Shown piece after piece: positions 50,197-58,020 of a DNA stretch of 64,000 nt. Positions within the stretch are counted from its first letter, which is position 1, and each line of letters starts with the position of its first letter. Location of the stretch: positions 4,526,001-4,590,000 of the forward strand of contig NZ_BLZR01000001.1 in assembly GCF_014193895.1 (NCBI RefSeq), given 5' to 3'. Made by a program: the position numbers and the translations under genes. The notes under the pieces were generated by a model that was given only the letters and a program-made list of their open reading frames with translations, had not been told where the DNA came from and searched no databases. The DNA comes from Clostridium fungisolvens. Its GTDB lineage: Bacteria; Bacillota; Clostridia; Clostridiales; Clostridiaceae.

Positions 50197-51270
50197 CTAG
50201 AGAACAATTAAATTTTTCGGATAACTATTAAGCACTTCACATCCCTTTTCTGTTACTAATACTAAATCTTCAATTCTGACACCAACATTATTATGAATAT
50301 AAATTCCTGGCTCAATTGAGAATATCATACCTGGTTTCACTTCTTCTTTATTAACAGAGCTTACATCACCAAAGTCATGTACTTCAATACCTATGGAATG
50401 TCCTGTTCTGTGAGTAAAATACTTCCCATAGGCATATCCCTCTATAACATCTCTAGCAGCCTTATCTATATCGCAAAATCTAGTGCCTGGTTTAACCATT
50501 CTTATACCAGCTAAATTAGCTTCAAGAACAATTTCGTAAACTTTCCTTGCTTCCTCGGAAGGCTCTCCACAGAAGAAAGTTCTTGTCATATCTGAACAGT
50601 AAAATTCATTTCTACAACCAGTATCTATTATTACACTATCCCCTAACTTTACCATAGATGCATCAGTTTCATGATGTGGATCGGCTCCATTAGCACCATA
50701 TGCTACTATTGGTGTAAAAGAAAATCCTTGAGTTTTTTCTTCTTCATACAGTTCCCCTAGTATACTACTGATAACTTTTTCACTCTTATCCTTTGAAAAT
50801 CTGTTCACTATTTTGCCCATTACTCTATCATTAATAGCAGATGCTTTTCTCATAAGCTCAATCTCTTCTGCATCTTTAATCGTTCTTGCCCTATCTATAA
50901 TTGGTGACCCATTCACAAAACCAGTTGCTGCATTCTTTTCCATAAGTCTAATTAAGAAGTGCGCCTGCCAGTTCTTGTCGATACCTATTGAGCATGATTT
51001 ATCTATAATATTGCAGAGTGCTAAAATAGGATCTTGTGTATCATTGTACCAAACCAAATCTACTCCTAAATTTTCATGTATAGGGAAAAGTTCATTGATT
51101 ACAAGCTTTCTATCTCCTTTTGTATTTATATATAAAGCTAATAATCTTTCACCCGATTCTATCCATTTACCAGTAAGATAAAATACCGCTGCTGGTGAGG
51201 TTATAATCATTTGATGCAGATTTTCTCTAGTCATTTCTTCTAATATTTTATTTAATCTATTCTCTTTCAT
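50197..51270 (-). CDS. M24 family aminopeptidase P / Xaa-Pro dipeptidase
   Basis: 357-aa pita-bread metallopeptidase. A creatinase-like N-terminal domain (1-120) precedes the catalytic domain with the five metal ligands: Asp (VIIDTGC), Asp (CSDMTRTFF), His (HRTGHSIGIEVHD), Glu (FSIEPGIYI) and Glu (VRIEDLV). It cleaves Xaa-Pro bonds in short peptides. AGAGAG precedes the ATG. Monocistronic. Confidence 0.92.
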   Translation of the reverse strand: MKENRLNKILEEMTRENLHQMIITSPAAVFYLTGKWIESGERLLALYINTKGDRKLVINELFPIHENLGVDLVWYNDTQDPILALCNIIDKSCSIGIDKNWQAHFLIRLMEKNAATGFVNGSPIIDRARTIKDAEEIELMRKASAINDRVMGKIVNRFSKDKSEKVISSILGELYEEEKTQGFSFTPIVAYGANGADPHHETDASMVKLGDSVIIDTGCRNEFYCSDMTRTFFCGEPSEEARKVYEIVLEANLAGIRMVKPGTRFCDIDKAARDVIEGYAYGKYFTHRTGHSIGIEVHDFGDVSSVNKEEVKPGMIFSIEPGIYIHNNVGVRIEDLVLVTEKGCEVLNSYPKNLIVL

Positions 51271-51644
51271 TCTGCTCTCTCCTTCTATAAATACAAAACT
51301 CTCATTATATATGTTTTGAGACTATGTTTATTTATATGGTTAATTAAGTATTTCTTCTTTATTAAAGCTACATATTAATTATATACAAAAAGAACTAGAT
51401 AATCCATTACCTAAAATCATCCACCGTATATATAAATATAATGTTACATAATACTATATCTTCAAGTATTATGCACTTATATATTCACAAAAGATATTTT
51501 GTTATAAGTCAGTAATATATTTTATATTATAATAATCTTTAATACTTTATTAATATTGAGCAAATTGAGATGTGAATATACATTAAGTGGTATAATATAG
51601 TTAATAGAAGTATACTTATCTTTTTTTAATTAGGAGGAAACTAA
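51271..51644. other. Intergenic region, divergent promoters
   Basis: 374 bp between the M24 peptidase and the divergent phosphoesterase gene. A TATAAT near 51592 lies close upstream of the phosphoesterase, with no good -35. Nothing else recognised. Confidence 0.35.
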
Positions 51645-52343
51645 ATGAGAATTGCAGTTATATCAGACATACACAGCAACCTTTATGCTCTAATTAGAGT
51701 TATTGAAGATATAGATAGCCAAAATATAGACACAGTGATTTGCCTAGGGGATTTGGTTGGTTATGGTCCTCAGCCAAATGAAGTCATAGCTATGATAAAA
51801 AGAAGATCAATTTTATGTATAAAAGGCAACTATGATGCATCTGTTGTTGATAATGGCTTCACATATATAAGAGATACAAACATAAATTCTTTTTCTCTAC
51901 CTTGGACTGTAGATGAATTAAGAGCTTCAAATAGATACTACCTTGAAAACTTACCAGACAGTATCTCTTTAAAAATTGACAACAAAAAAATACTTTTTGT
52001 TCATGGAAGCCCAAATAAAATAGATGAGTATTTATATGAAAATAATCCTGATTTAGATGCTATAGTAGACGGAATGGATGAGGATATATTGGTATGTGCT
52101 CACACCCATATACCTATGGTAAAACAGCTAAAAAATAAAATGATAATAAATGGCGGTAGTGTAGGCAAACCTAAAAATGGCTCTCCAGACTCAACTTACG
52201 CAGTAATAGATATATCAAAAGGCAGAAGCGCTCGTGCAGAAATAAGAAAAGTGAGTTATGAATATAAAAGAATAATGAAGGACATGGAGATGAAAAAGTT
52301 TCCTTCTTCCTTAATACATTCTTACGAAACTGGTTGCGAATAA
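51645..52343 (+). CDS. Metallophosphoesterase (calcineurin-like)
   Basis: 232-aa protein with all five metal-site motifs: SDIHSN (6-11), GDLVGYGPQP, KGNYD, HGSP and AHTHIP. It belongs to the YfcE/MJ0936-type group (Metallophos_2). The substrate is unknown: a phosphodiester or nucleotide in the cytoplasm. AGGAGG precedes the ATG. Monocistronic. Confidence 0.9.
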   Translation: MRIAVISDIHSNLYALIRVIEDIDSQNIDTVICLGDLVGYGPQPNEVIAMIKRRSILCIKGNYDASVVDNGFTYIRDTNINSFSLPWTVDELRASNRYYLENLPDSISLKIDNKKILFVHGSPNKIDEYLYENNPDLDAIVDGMDEDILVCAHTHIPMVKQLKNKMIINGGSVGKPKNGSPDSTYAVIDISKGRSARAEIRKVSYEYKRIMKDMEMKKFPSSLIHSYETGCE

Positions 52344-52448
52344 ATTTCTCATTATAAATATTCAATTGATTTTAATAAAGGCGCTATTAGAACACCATGT
52401 TAAAATTAATTGGTTATCCATCTGATGCTTTAATGAGCTTTCACAAAG

Positions 52449-52494
52449 AATAAAGTGATCATGATATCTAATTATGTATCATGATCACTTTATT
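52449..52494. terminator. Bidirectional terminator
   Basis: A perfect 18-bp stem (52449-52466 with 52477-52494, 10-nt loop) between convergent genes. Confidence 0.88.
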
Positions 52495-52943
52495 CAATCT
52501 CTCAGAACACCAACAATTCTTGTATTATTCAGCAACTGTCTGCTAAGCTTTCCTGAATTAAACTGTTCTGAAAGGTCAGTTCCTGGTCTAAAACCAGCAG
52601 CTATTATCTGATTTAATGCCCTCTCTCCTGTGATATCATAAACTGTTCCATTAACAGCTATGTAAGCAGGATTATCGCCTACGCCATTATATCCGGATAA
52701 TTCTTTCATTGTAAACTCTCTAGTTCTAAAAGAAAAAGCTGTTTCTACATTATCGTTTTTCATTTGTTTTTCTGCATCCTTTTCCTTATAATACTCTAAT
52801 ATACCTTCAATTTGTATTGTTAACCTTTCGATATCCTTTATAATACCTAGACTATTTTCTCTTGTACTTAATAAAATCATCTTTTTATAAAAATTTATCT
52901 TATTATACTTTTGTAATAATAACTCTTCACTGGAACTTGTCAT
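52494..52943 (-). CDS. Cytochrome b5-like heme/steroid-binding domain protein
   Basis: 149-aa soluble protein. The N-terminal 70 residues form a predicted coiled coil. The C-terminal 75 (REFTMKELSGYNGVGDNPAYIAVNGTVYDITGERALNQI...AGFRPGTDLSEQF) are a cytochrome-b5-like domain of the MAPR type. The two axial His of true cytochrome b5 are absent, so heme, if bound, would use other ligands such as Tyr. Similar proteins are common in clostridia without a known function. Confidence 0.82.
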   Translation of the reverse strand: MTSSSEELLLQKYNKINFYKKMILLSTRENSLGIIKDIERLTIQIEGILEYYKEKDAEKQMKNDNVETAFSFRTREFTMKELSGYNGVGDNPAYIAVNGTVYDITGERALNQIIAAGFRPGTDLSEQFNSGKLSRQLLNNTRIVGVLRD

Positions 52944-52993
52944 AAGCTTTCCTCTTAAATATCAATATATCTGTATATTTTATGAGGGAATAA

Positions 52994-53022
52994 TTGCATT
53001 TATTAAACTATTAGTGTAAAAT
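52994..53022 (+). promoter_or_regulatory. Probable promoter of asnS
   Basis: -35 TTGCAT (52994-52999) and -10 TAAAAT (53017-53022) with a 17-bp spacer. The predicted start near 53029 gives a leader of about 160 nt up to the T-box terminator. Confidence 0.55.
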
Positions 53023-53029
53023 AAATATT

Positions 53030-53189
53030 ATTTAAGGGTTAAAGTGTTAAATTTACTAGGCTTAACCGGTTAAAACCGTTATATTAAAAGCACTCTTGTG
53101 CTGTATGCAAAGTCATCTATTATGACAAATTAGATGGTACCGTGAAAATATAGCCTTTCGTCCATACTGATGGATTGATAGGTTTTTTT
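53030..53189 (+). promoter_or_regulatory. Compact T-box-like leader of asnS
   Basis: The segment 53133-53144 (GATGGTACCGTG) and CCTTTCGTCC (53154-53163) match the antiterminator core of T-box riboswitches (TGGNACCGCG...TTCGTCC). The intrinsic terminator follows at 53154-53189 (CCT...TCCAT/ATGGA...AGG, T7). Upstream hairpins are GGTTAA/TTAACC (about 53037-53070), CGGTT/AACCG, AGCAC/GTGCT and GTCAT/ATGAC. A full-size stem I with a clear Asn specifier loop could not be drawn, so the sensing part is short or divergent. It would raise asnS expression when tRNA-Asn is uncharged. Confidence 0.65.
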
Positions 53190-53268
53190 ATTTTAGTCTT
53201 AAATGTAAACTATACCTATAAAATACATTAGAAACGTAAATAATATAATTAGAAAGTGAGGTCATATA

Positions 53269-54660
53269 ATGAACACTACATTAGTTAGAGCTCTATACAG
53301 AAACACAGAAGAGCATATTGAAAAAAGTGTAAAAATTTCAGGTTGGATAAGAACATTAAGAGCATCAAATGCTTTTGGGTTTATAGAAGTTAATGATGGC
53401 TCATTCTTCAAAAATGTTCAAGTGGTATTTGATAATAAGATTACAAACTTCAAGGATGTATCCAAATTACCGATTAGTTCGTCAATTTCAGTTGTAGGTA
53501 AATTAGTACCAACACCTGATGCAAAACAACCTTTCGAAATACAAGCTGAAGAGATAACAATAGAGGGAATGTCTTCTTCTGATTATCCTTTACAAAAAAA
53601 GAGACATACTTTTGAATATTTAAGAACAATAGCTCATTTAAGACCTAGAAGTAATGCATTTTCAGCTGTATTTAGAGTTCGTTCTGTAGCTGCCTATGCA
53701 ATACATAAGTTCTTCCAAGATCAAAGCTTTGTGTATGTTCACACTCCAATAATAACTGGTAGTGATTGTGAAGGCGCTGGAGAAATGTTTAAATTAACTA
53801 CTATGGATTTAAACAACATCCCAAAAACTGAAGAAGGAAGTATTGATTTCAGTGAAGACTTTTTCGGAAAAGAAGCTAATCTTACTGTATCAGGTCAGCT
53901 AAATGGAGAATCTTACGCTTTAGCTTTCAGAAATATATACACTTTTGGACCTACATTTAGAGCAGAAAACTCAAATACAGCAAGACATGCTGCTGAGTTC
54001 TGGATGATAGAACCTGAAATGGCTTTTGCTAACCTTGAAGATGACATGGAATTAGCAGAACAAATGCTTAAATATGTTATAAAATATGTTATGGATGAAT
54101 GTCCTGAAGAAATTGATTTCTTCAACCAATTCATAGATAAAGGCTTAAAAGAAAGATTAGATCATATATTGAATTCTGACTTCGGAAAGGTTACTTATAC
54201 AGAAGCAGTTGAATTACTTAAAAACTCAGGAAAAGTATTTGATTATCCTGTTGAGTGGGGTATAGACTTACAAACTGAGCATGAAAGATATTTAACTGAG
54301 GAAATATTCAAAAAGCCTGTGTTTGTAACTAATTACCCTAAAGAAATCAAAGCTTTTTATATGAGATTAAACGAAGATGGAAAAACAGTTGCTGCAATGG
54401 ACTGTCTAGTTCCTGGTATCGGTGAAATCATAGGGGGAAGCCAAAGAGAAGAAAGACTTTCGATGCTTGAGGCAAGACTTGAAGAGCTAGGTCTTAACAA
54501 AGAGGATTATTGGTGGTATCTTGAATTAAGAAAGTATGGCGAAACTGTCCACTCAGGTTTTGGCCTAGGATTTGAAAGATTAATAATGTACATCACTGGT
54601 ATGTCAAATATAAGAGACGTAATTCCTTTCCCAAGAACTACAGGGCAAGCGGATTTCTAA
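53269..54660 (+). CDS. asnS: Asparaginyl-tRNA synthetase
   Basis: 463-aa class IIb synthetase. The N-terminal OB-fold anticodon-binding domain (KISGWIRTLRASNAFGFIEVNDG) is followed by class II motifs 1 (about 130-160), 2 (TFGPTFRAENSNTARHAAEFWMIEPE) and 3 (GFGLGFERLIMYITG). Length is standard and residues favour Asn over Asp. GTGAGG precedes the ATG. Transcription is probably governed by the T-box-like leader. Confidence 0.97.
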   Translation: MNTTLVRALYRNTEEHIEKSVKISGWIRTLRASNAFGFIEVNDGSFFKNVQVVFDNKITNFKDVSKLPISSSISVVGKLVPTPDAKQPFEIQAEEITIEGMSSSDYPLQKKRHTFEYLRTIAHLRPRSNAFSAVFRVRSVAAYAIHKFFQDQSFVYVHTPIITGSDCEGAGEMFKLTTMDLNNIPKTEEGSIDFSEDFFGKEANLTVSGQLNGESYALAFRNIYTFGPTFRAENSNTARHAAEFWMIEPEMAFANLEDDMELAEQMLKYVIKYVMDECPEEIDFFNQFIDKGLKERLDHILNSDFGKVTYTEAVELLKNSGKVFDYPVEWGIDLQTEHERYLTEEIFKKPVFVTNYPKEIKAFYMRLNEDGKTVAAMDCLVPGIGEIIGGSQREERLSMLEARLEELGLNKEDYWWYLELRKYGETVHSGFGLGFERLIMYITGMSNIRDVIPFPRTTGQADF

Positions 54661-54749
54661 TACAAACATTAATAATTACACGCTCAATTATTAATTGTAA
54701 TAAAATGAGTTTTAAAAATAAATTTTATTATAATACTTATGATAAACAT

Positions 54750-54778
54750 AATACCCAGCAGGATTTCTGCTGGGTATT
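54750..54778. terminator. Bidirectional terminator between asnS and rsgI
   Basis: A perfect 12-bp stem (54750-54761 with 54767-54778, 5-nt loop), 5 bp from the rsgI stop codon. Confidence 0.88.
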
Positions 54779-54782
54779 ATAT

Positions 54783-55670
54783 TTATCTATTTCCATTGTC
54801 TTTTAAATTAGCTTTGTTATTTTCTTCTTTATTTTTATTTCCATTACTGTTGGCCTTACCTTCATTTGTATTCTTACTAGTTTTGTTATCTGAGTTTCCG
54901 TTATTTTGTTTTATTTCCTTATCTGATTGACTTGAATTATTGCTTTTATTATCATCACTTTTTCTATTATCATTAGTATTTGTGTTATTTGTGTTATTTG
55001 TTTTATCAACTTCATTGGTAGACTTTTTATTTTCATCATTAGAAGGCTTACTTTCTTTATTTTCAGTTTTATTATTTATAGAATTGTTATCTTTATTTAA
55101 ATTCTTGTTGTCATCATTCTGATTTTTTTGTTGCTCTTTTTGATTAGCATTGTCTTCTCTTATCTCGAGTTTCTTCAATTCATTGATATCTTTAGCAACT
55201 TCTGCTATATCAACTTTCCCTTTAACTGATGTTATATTTATATCCGAATAGGAATCTATCAACTTCTCGTTCTTAGCTTCACTTATAATCTCTTTTACTG
55301 CATCAGCTAAAGTCATATTATTAATCTTAATTTTATCCATCACAACTTTAAAATTCTCATCATCTACTTTAACTTTAACCACTCTATTCCAACGATTAGC
55401 CTGTATTAATATTTTAGATTTAGCATCTAATTCAACTGCTTTTACAGGATTATAATAATCTACTATACCGAATGTAAACACCATTAAGAAGGTTGCAGCT
55501 AAGACTGCAAGTCTTTTTACTGTATTCTGACTACTAACAATATTACCCTCGTAGACTTCACCCTTTATAGGTAAAATATTAGAAGCTTTTACAAGTGCAA
55601 ACTCACCAGTCTCAGTTAGCAATATAACTTTACTTCCTTTTGTTTCAACAACTACTCCATTCTTCTTCAT
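54783..55670 (-). CDS. rsgI: RsgI-like anti-sigma factor
   Basis: 295-aa membrane anti-sigma factor for SigI. Residues 1-50 are the cytoplasmic RsgI N-terminal domain (VVETKGSKVILLTETGEFALVKASN), a transmembrane helix follows at about 52-70, then an extracytoplasmic domain (about 71-175) and a tail of about 120 residues made almost only of Asn, Lys, Asp, Glu and Ser. There is no carbohydrate-binding module, unlike the biomass-sensing RsgI proteins of cellulolytic clostridia. It starts 4 bp after sigI, as usual for the pair. Confidence 0.9.
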   Translation of the reverse strand: MKKNGVVVETKGSKVILLTETGEFALVKASNILPIKGEVYEGNIVSSQNTVKRLAVLAATFLMVFTFGIVDYYNPVKAVELDAKSKILIQANRWNRVVKVKVDDENFKVVMDKIKINNMTLADAVKEIISEAKNEKLIDSYSDINITSVKGKVDIAEVAKDINELKKLEIREDNANQKEQQKNQNDDNKNLNKDNNSINNKTENKESKPSNDENKKSTNEVDKTNNTNNTNTNDNRKSDDNKSNNSSQSDKEIKQNNGNSDNKTSKNTNEGKANSNGNKNKEENNKANLKDNGNR

Positions 55671-55674
55671 TATA

Positions 55675-56343
55675 CTACTCCTTCCTTCTTATATTTAAAT
55701 ATGACTTAAGGTATATGTATTCATTACTAGAAAGCAGAATTATTAATGATATCATATATTTTCTCCACTTTTCTATAAACTTCCTATTCCTACCAGTAAG
55801 TTCAATGATTTGTACTATAGGTAACTTTTTCGTTTCATATAAGATGTTCATTATTTCTTTATTTCTGGAGCATAGTACTGCTGCATTAAGCACGTCTTCT
55901 CGAGTATCCTTATGGCTAGGAGAACTTTTAGAAAGCTCATAGAAATTTATCTTAAACTCTTCTAACTTCTCTTTATATATGCTTATTTCTTCTAATCTAC
56001 TTTTTTGCTCTTGTTCTCTATCATATTTATCTAAAGATATAGTGTTATCTATATCTTTCATACCTTCTTCTTCTTCAAAATACAAAATAGGAACATTTTT
56101 AGAGTTTCTAAAAAAATCAATTAAAGAATTTCGCATTACTATTTTAGCGTACGAAAAGAAGTTTCCTTTTTCTTCAGAAAAATTATCGCATGCTTTATTG
56201 AAAGCCTCTATGGCTATACTGAACTCTTCATCATTTCTCCTATCTAACTGCTTTTTACATATAAAAGAAGCAGTTTTATATATGAAACCTAAGTTTTCTT
56301 CTATAAATTTATTCTTATCTTCAATCAAAAACTCTTCCTTCAT
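55675..56343 (-). CDS. sigI: RNA polymerase sigma factor SigI
   Basis: 222-aa sigma-70-family factor of the SigI type, linked to heat and cell-envelope stress in Bacillus and to polysaccharide sensing in some clostridia. The region-2-like domain (EFSIAIEAFNKACDNFSEEKGNFFSYAKIVMRNSLIDFFR) and the SigI-specific C-terminal helix-turn-helix region (LPIVQIIELTGRNRKFIEKWRKYMISLIILLSS) are present. Paired with rsgI. A long leader carries a 17-bp hairpin, and a candidate sigma-I promoter lies about 240 bp upstream, which suggests autoregulation. Confidence 0.93.
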   Translation of the reverse strand: MKEEFLIEDKNKFIEENLGFIYKTASFICKKQLDRRNDEEFSIAIEAFNKACDNFSEEKGNFFSYAKIVMRNSLIDFFRNSKNVPILYFEEEEGMKDIDNTISLDKYDREQEQKSRLEEISIYKEKLEEFKINFYELSKSSPSHKDTREDVLNAAVLCSRNKEIMNILYETKKLPIVQIIELTGRNRKFIEKWRKYMISLIILLSSNEYIYLKSYLNIRRKE

Positions 56344-56400
56344 AGTTTTTCACCATCCTGCTTGAGTTCATAGTTTTTAAAGAGTTCCTATGAAAGTTTA

Positions 56401-56454
56401 ATTGATAATCTTTTGAAAATAATAAATCAAGAGTATCTTCAAAAGATTATCAAT
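56401..56454 (-). promoter_or_regulatory. Long hairpin in the sigI 5' leader
   Basis: A perfect 17-bp inverted repeat (56401-56417 with 56438-56454) with a 20-nt loop, about 60 nt before the sigI ATG. No T run follows on the minus strand, so it is not a terminator. It may stabilise the mRNA, bind a protein or act as an operator in DNA. Confidence 0.55.
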
Positions 56455-56581
56455 TATCACATGAACCAGGAGCCCTATAATATTATAGCCTATTAATTTA
56501 GATTATTTGTAAATTTCAACTTCACAATTGAATAATACTAAAATAAATATTCTCAAATCTCAATAGTTCTATACTTATTTA

Positions 56582-56610
56582 TACGTAAGAGCTTTGATTT
56601 TTAAGGGGGC
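56582..56610 (-). promoter_or_regulatory. Candidate sigma-I promoter of sigI
   Basis: On the minus strand GCCCCC (56610-56605) and CGTA (56585-56582) are 19 nt apart. Sigma-I promoters have been described with a C-rich -35 and a CGWA-type -10. The arrangement mirrors the plus-strand motif at 56619-56647. Confidence 0.55.
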
Positions 56611-56618
56611 ATTTTCTT

Positions 56619-56647
56619 ACCCCCCTAAAGCTTTTTTATATACCGTA
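56619..56647 (+). promoter_or_regulatory. Candidate sigma-I promoter of the DUF5667 gene
   Basis: ACCCCC (56619-56624), 19 nt, CGTA (56644-56647), identical in layout to the sigI promoter on the other strand. The expected start is about 85 nt before the ATG. The same bases can also pair as a GGGGG/CCCCC hairpin followed by TTTTTT, so part of it could instead act as a terminator. Confidence 0.55.
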
Positions 56648-56740
56648 AATTAATATGCAAGGCTAATTGCTAGCAAAAATTTGATTATATCAGAATTTAG
56701 TCTTAAATAATATTATTTGAAATAATAAGGGGGATTACTC

Positions 56741-57892
56741 ATGAAGAAAAAATATATCTTAGCATTATCATTAATGTTTTCATTATCATTTTCTGTTCCA
56801 GCTTTTGCGGCAGATACTACTACTACTACTACTACTACTAACAAGGCCACAGATTATAAATCTTACGCTGGATTAACACCAAACAGCATATTCTACCCTT
56901 TGGACAAAGCTATAGAAAATATCGAACTAAGATTCACAAAAGATCCTAATAAAAAGATAGAGAAATTACTGGAAATTCAAAAAGAAAGACTAGGAGAAAT
57001 ACAAACACTAGTAGAAAAAGATAAGAAAGATCTAGTTCCAATAGCTTTAGCAGGTTTGGAAGATGTGACTTCGCAGACCCAAACAGAGGTATCAAAAGCT
57101 ATAACTGATACCAACATCGTCAAATCAACTGCTGATTCAGATACTACAACTTCTGATACTAATGCCACTGCTGGTAGTACATCAGAACTAAATAAAGAAA
57201 TGGATTCAATTGACTCAACAAGTAAGTCCATTGAAGATACTAACACAGATTCTATTGAAATTCTTGACTCAGTAAAAGATCAGCTTCCTCAGGAAGAACA
57301 AGACAAATTATCTTCAGTAATTGAAATGCAAAAGCAAAAGAAAGAAGCTGTTAAGCAAATGGTATCTGCTATACATGATCTTAACACTGCTAGAAAGCAC
57401 TTAAACGAAGCCAACAAGGCTTTAAAGTACGCTACTAAATCTGGTGATTCTAATGCAATAGAAAAGGCTCAGGAAGCATTAAATGCAGCTAATGCTACAT
57501 TTACACAAAAGCAAACTGATCTTGAAACAGCAAAAACAAATAAGCAATCAGTTATACAACAAGCAAAGGTAAATAAAGACTCTGATACTACAACTAAAGA
57601 ATCTGATTCTGATGATACTGCAACTACACCAACTACAGAATCAAAATCTTCAAATAGCAATACAAGCAATGAAGGGTCATCTAGCACAGCAATTAGTTCT
57701 ACTTCAGCTGTTCAAGCACCTACTCCAACAGCAAAAAAGGCTACTAATGCCAAGGAAAGTTCCACTACTGAAGTGAAGAAAAAAGAAGATAGTGAAAAGA
57801 AAGTATCCAGTGAAAAAAAAGAAACTAGGGATTCAGAGCAAGAGGTAAAAAAAACTGAACATTCAAATGAAAAAGACAAAGAAAATGATTAA
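56741..57892 (+). CDS. Secreted DUF5667-domain protein
   Basis: 383-aa exported protein. A signal peptide (MKKKYILALSLMFSLSF...) ends at about residue 23 (PAFA-A). The DUF5667 region follows at about 38-110 (YAGLTPNSIFYPLDKAIENIELRFTKDPNKKIEKLLEIQKERLGE). Next come a coiled coil (about 170-270) and a low-complexity Ser/Thr/Lys/Glu tail of about 100 residues. It has no LPXTG motif or lipobox. Divergent from sigI with a matching candidate promoter, so it is probably in the SigI regulon and acts at the cell surface. Confidence 0.85.
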   Translation: MKKKYILALSLMFSLSFSVPAFAADTTTTTTTTNKATDYKSYAGLTPNSIFYPLDKAIENIELRFTKDPNKKIEKLLEIQKERLGEIQTLVEKDKKDLVPIALAGLEDVTSQTQTEVSKAITDTNIVKSTADSDTTTSDTNATAGSTSELNKEMDSIDSTSKSIEDTNTDSIEILDSVKDQLPQEEQDKLSSVIEMQKQKKEAVKQMVSAIHDLNTARKHLNEANKALKYATKSGDSNAIEKAQEALNAANATFTQKQTDLETAKTNKQSVIQQAKVNKDSDTTTKESDSDDTATTPTTESKSSNSNTSNEGSSSTAISSTSAVQAPTPTAKKATNAKESSTTEVKKKEDSEKKVSSEKKETRDSEQEVKKTEHSNEKDKEND

Positions 57893-57980
57893 GATACCTA
57901 TAAAGTAAGGTCAATTAATATTAACTATCCATATAATTCTACAAATACACAAAAATAATTTTACAAATACGCTCAAAGTA

Positions 57981-58015
57981 AAAAGCCGCTAAAGTAACCT
58001 TCTTTAGCGGCTTTT
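57981..58015. terminator. pepA terminator (bidirectional)
   Basis: A perfect 14-bp stem (57981-57994 with 58002-58015, 7-nt loop) with A/T runs outside, between the convergent DUF5667 and pepA genes. Its AAGAAGGTTACTT apex resembles the AAGAAGATCGCTT apex of the hairpins at 29940 and 61741. Confidence 0.9.
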
Positions 58016-58020
58016 CTATG

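Larger units (their letters stand above)
56344..56740. other. Divergent control region of sigI and the DUF5667 gene
   Basis: 397 bp without a gene. It contains a 17-bp hairpin in the sigI leader (56401-56454) and a back-to-back pair of C-rich promoters (56582-56647). Confidence 0.6.
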
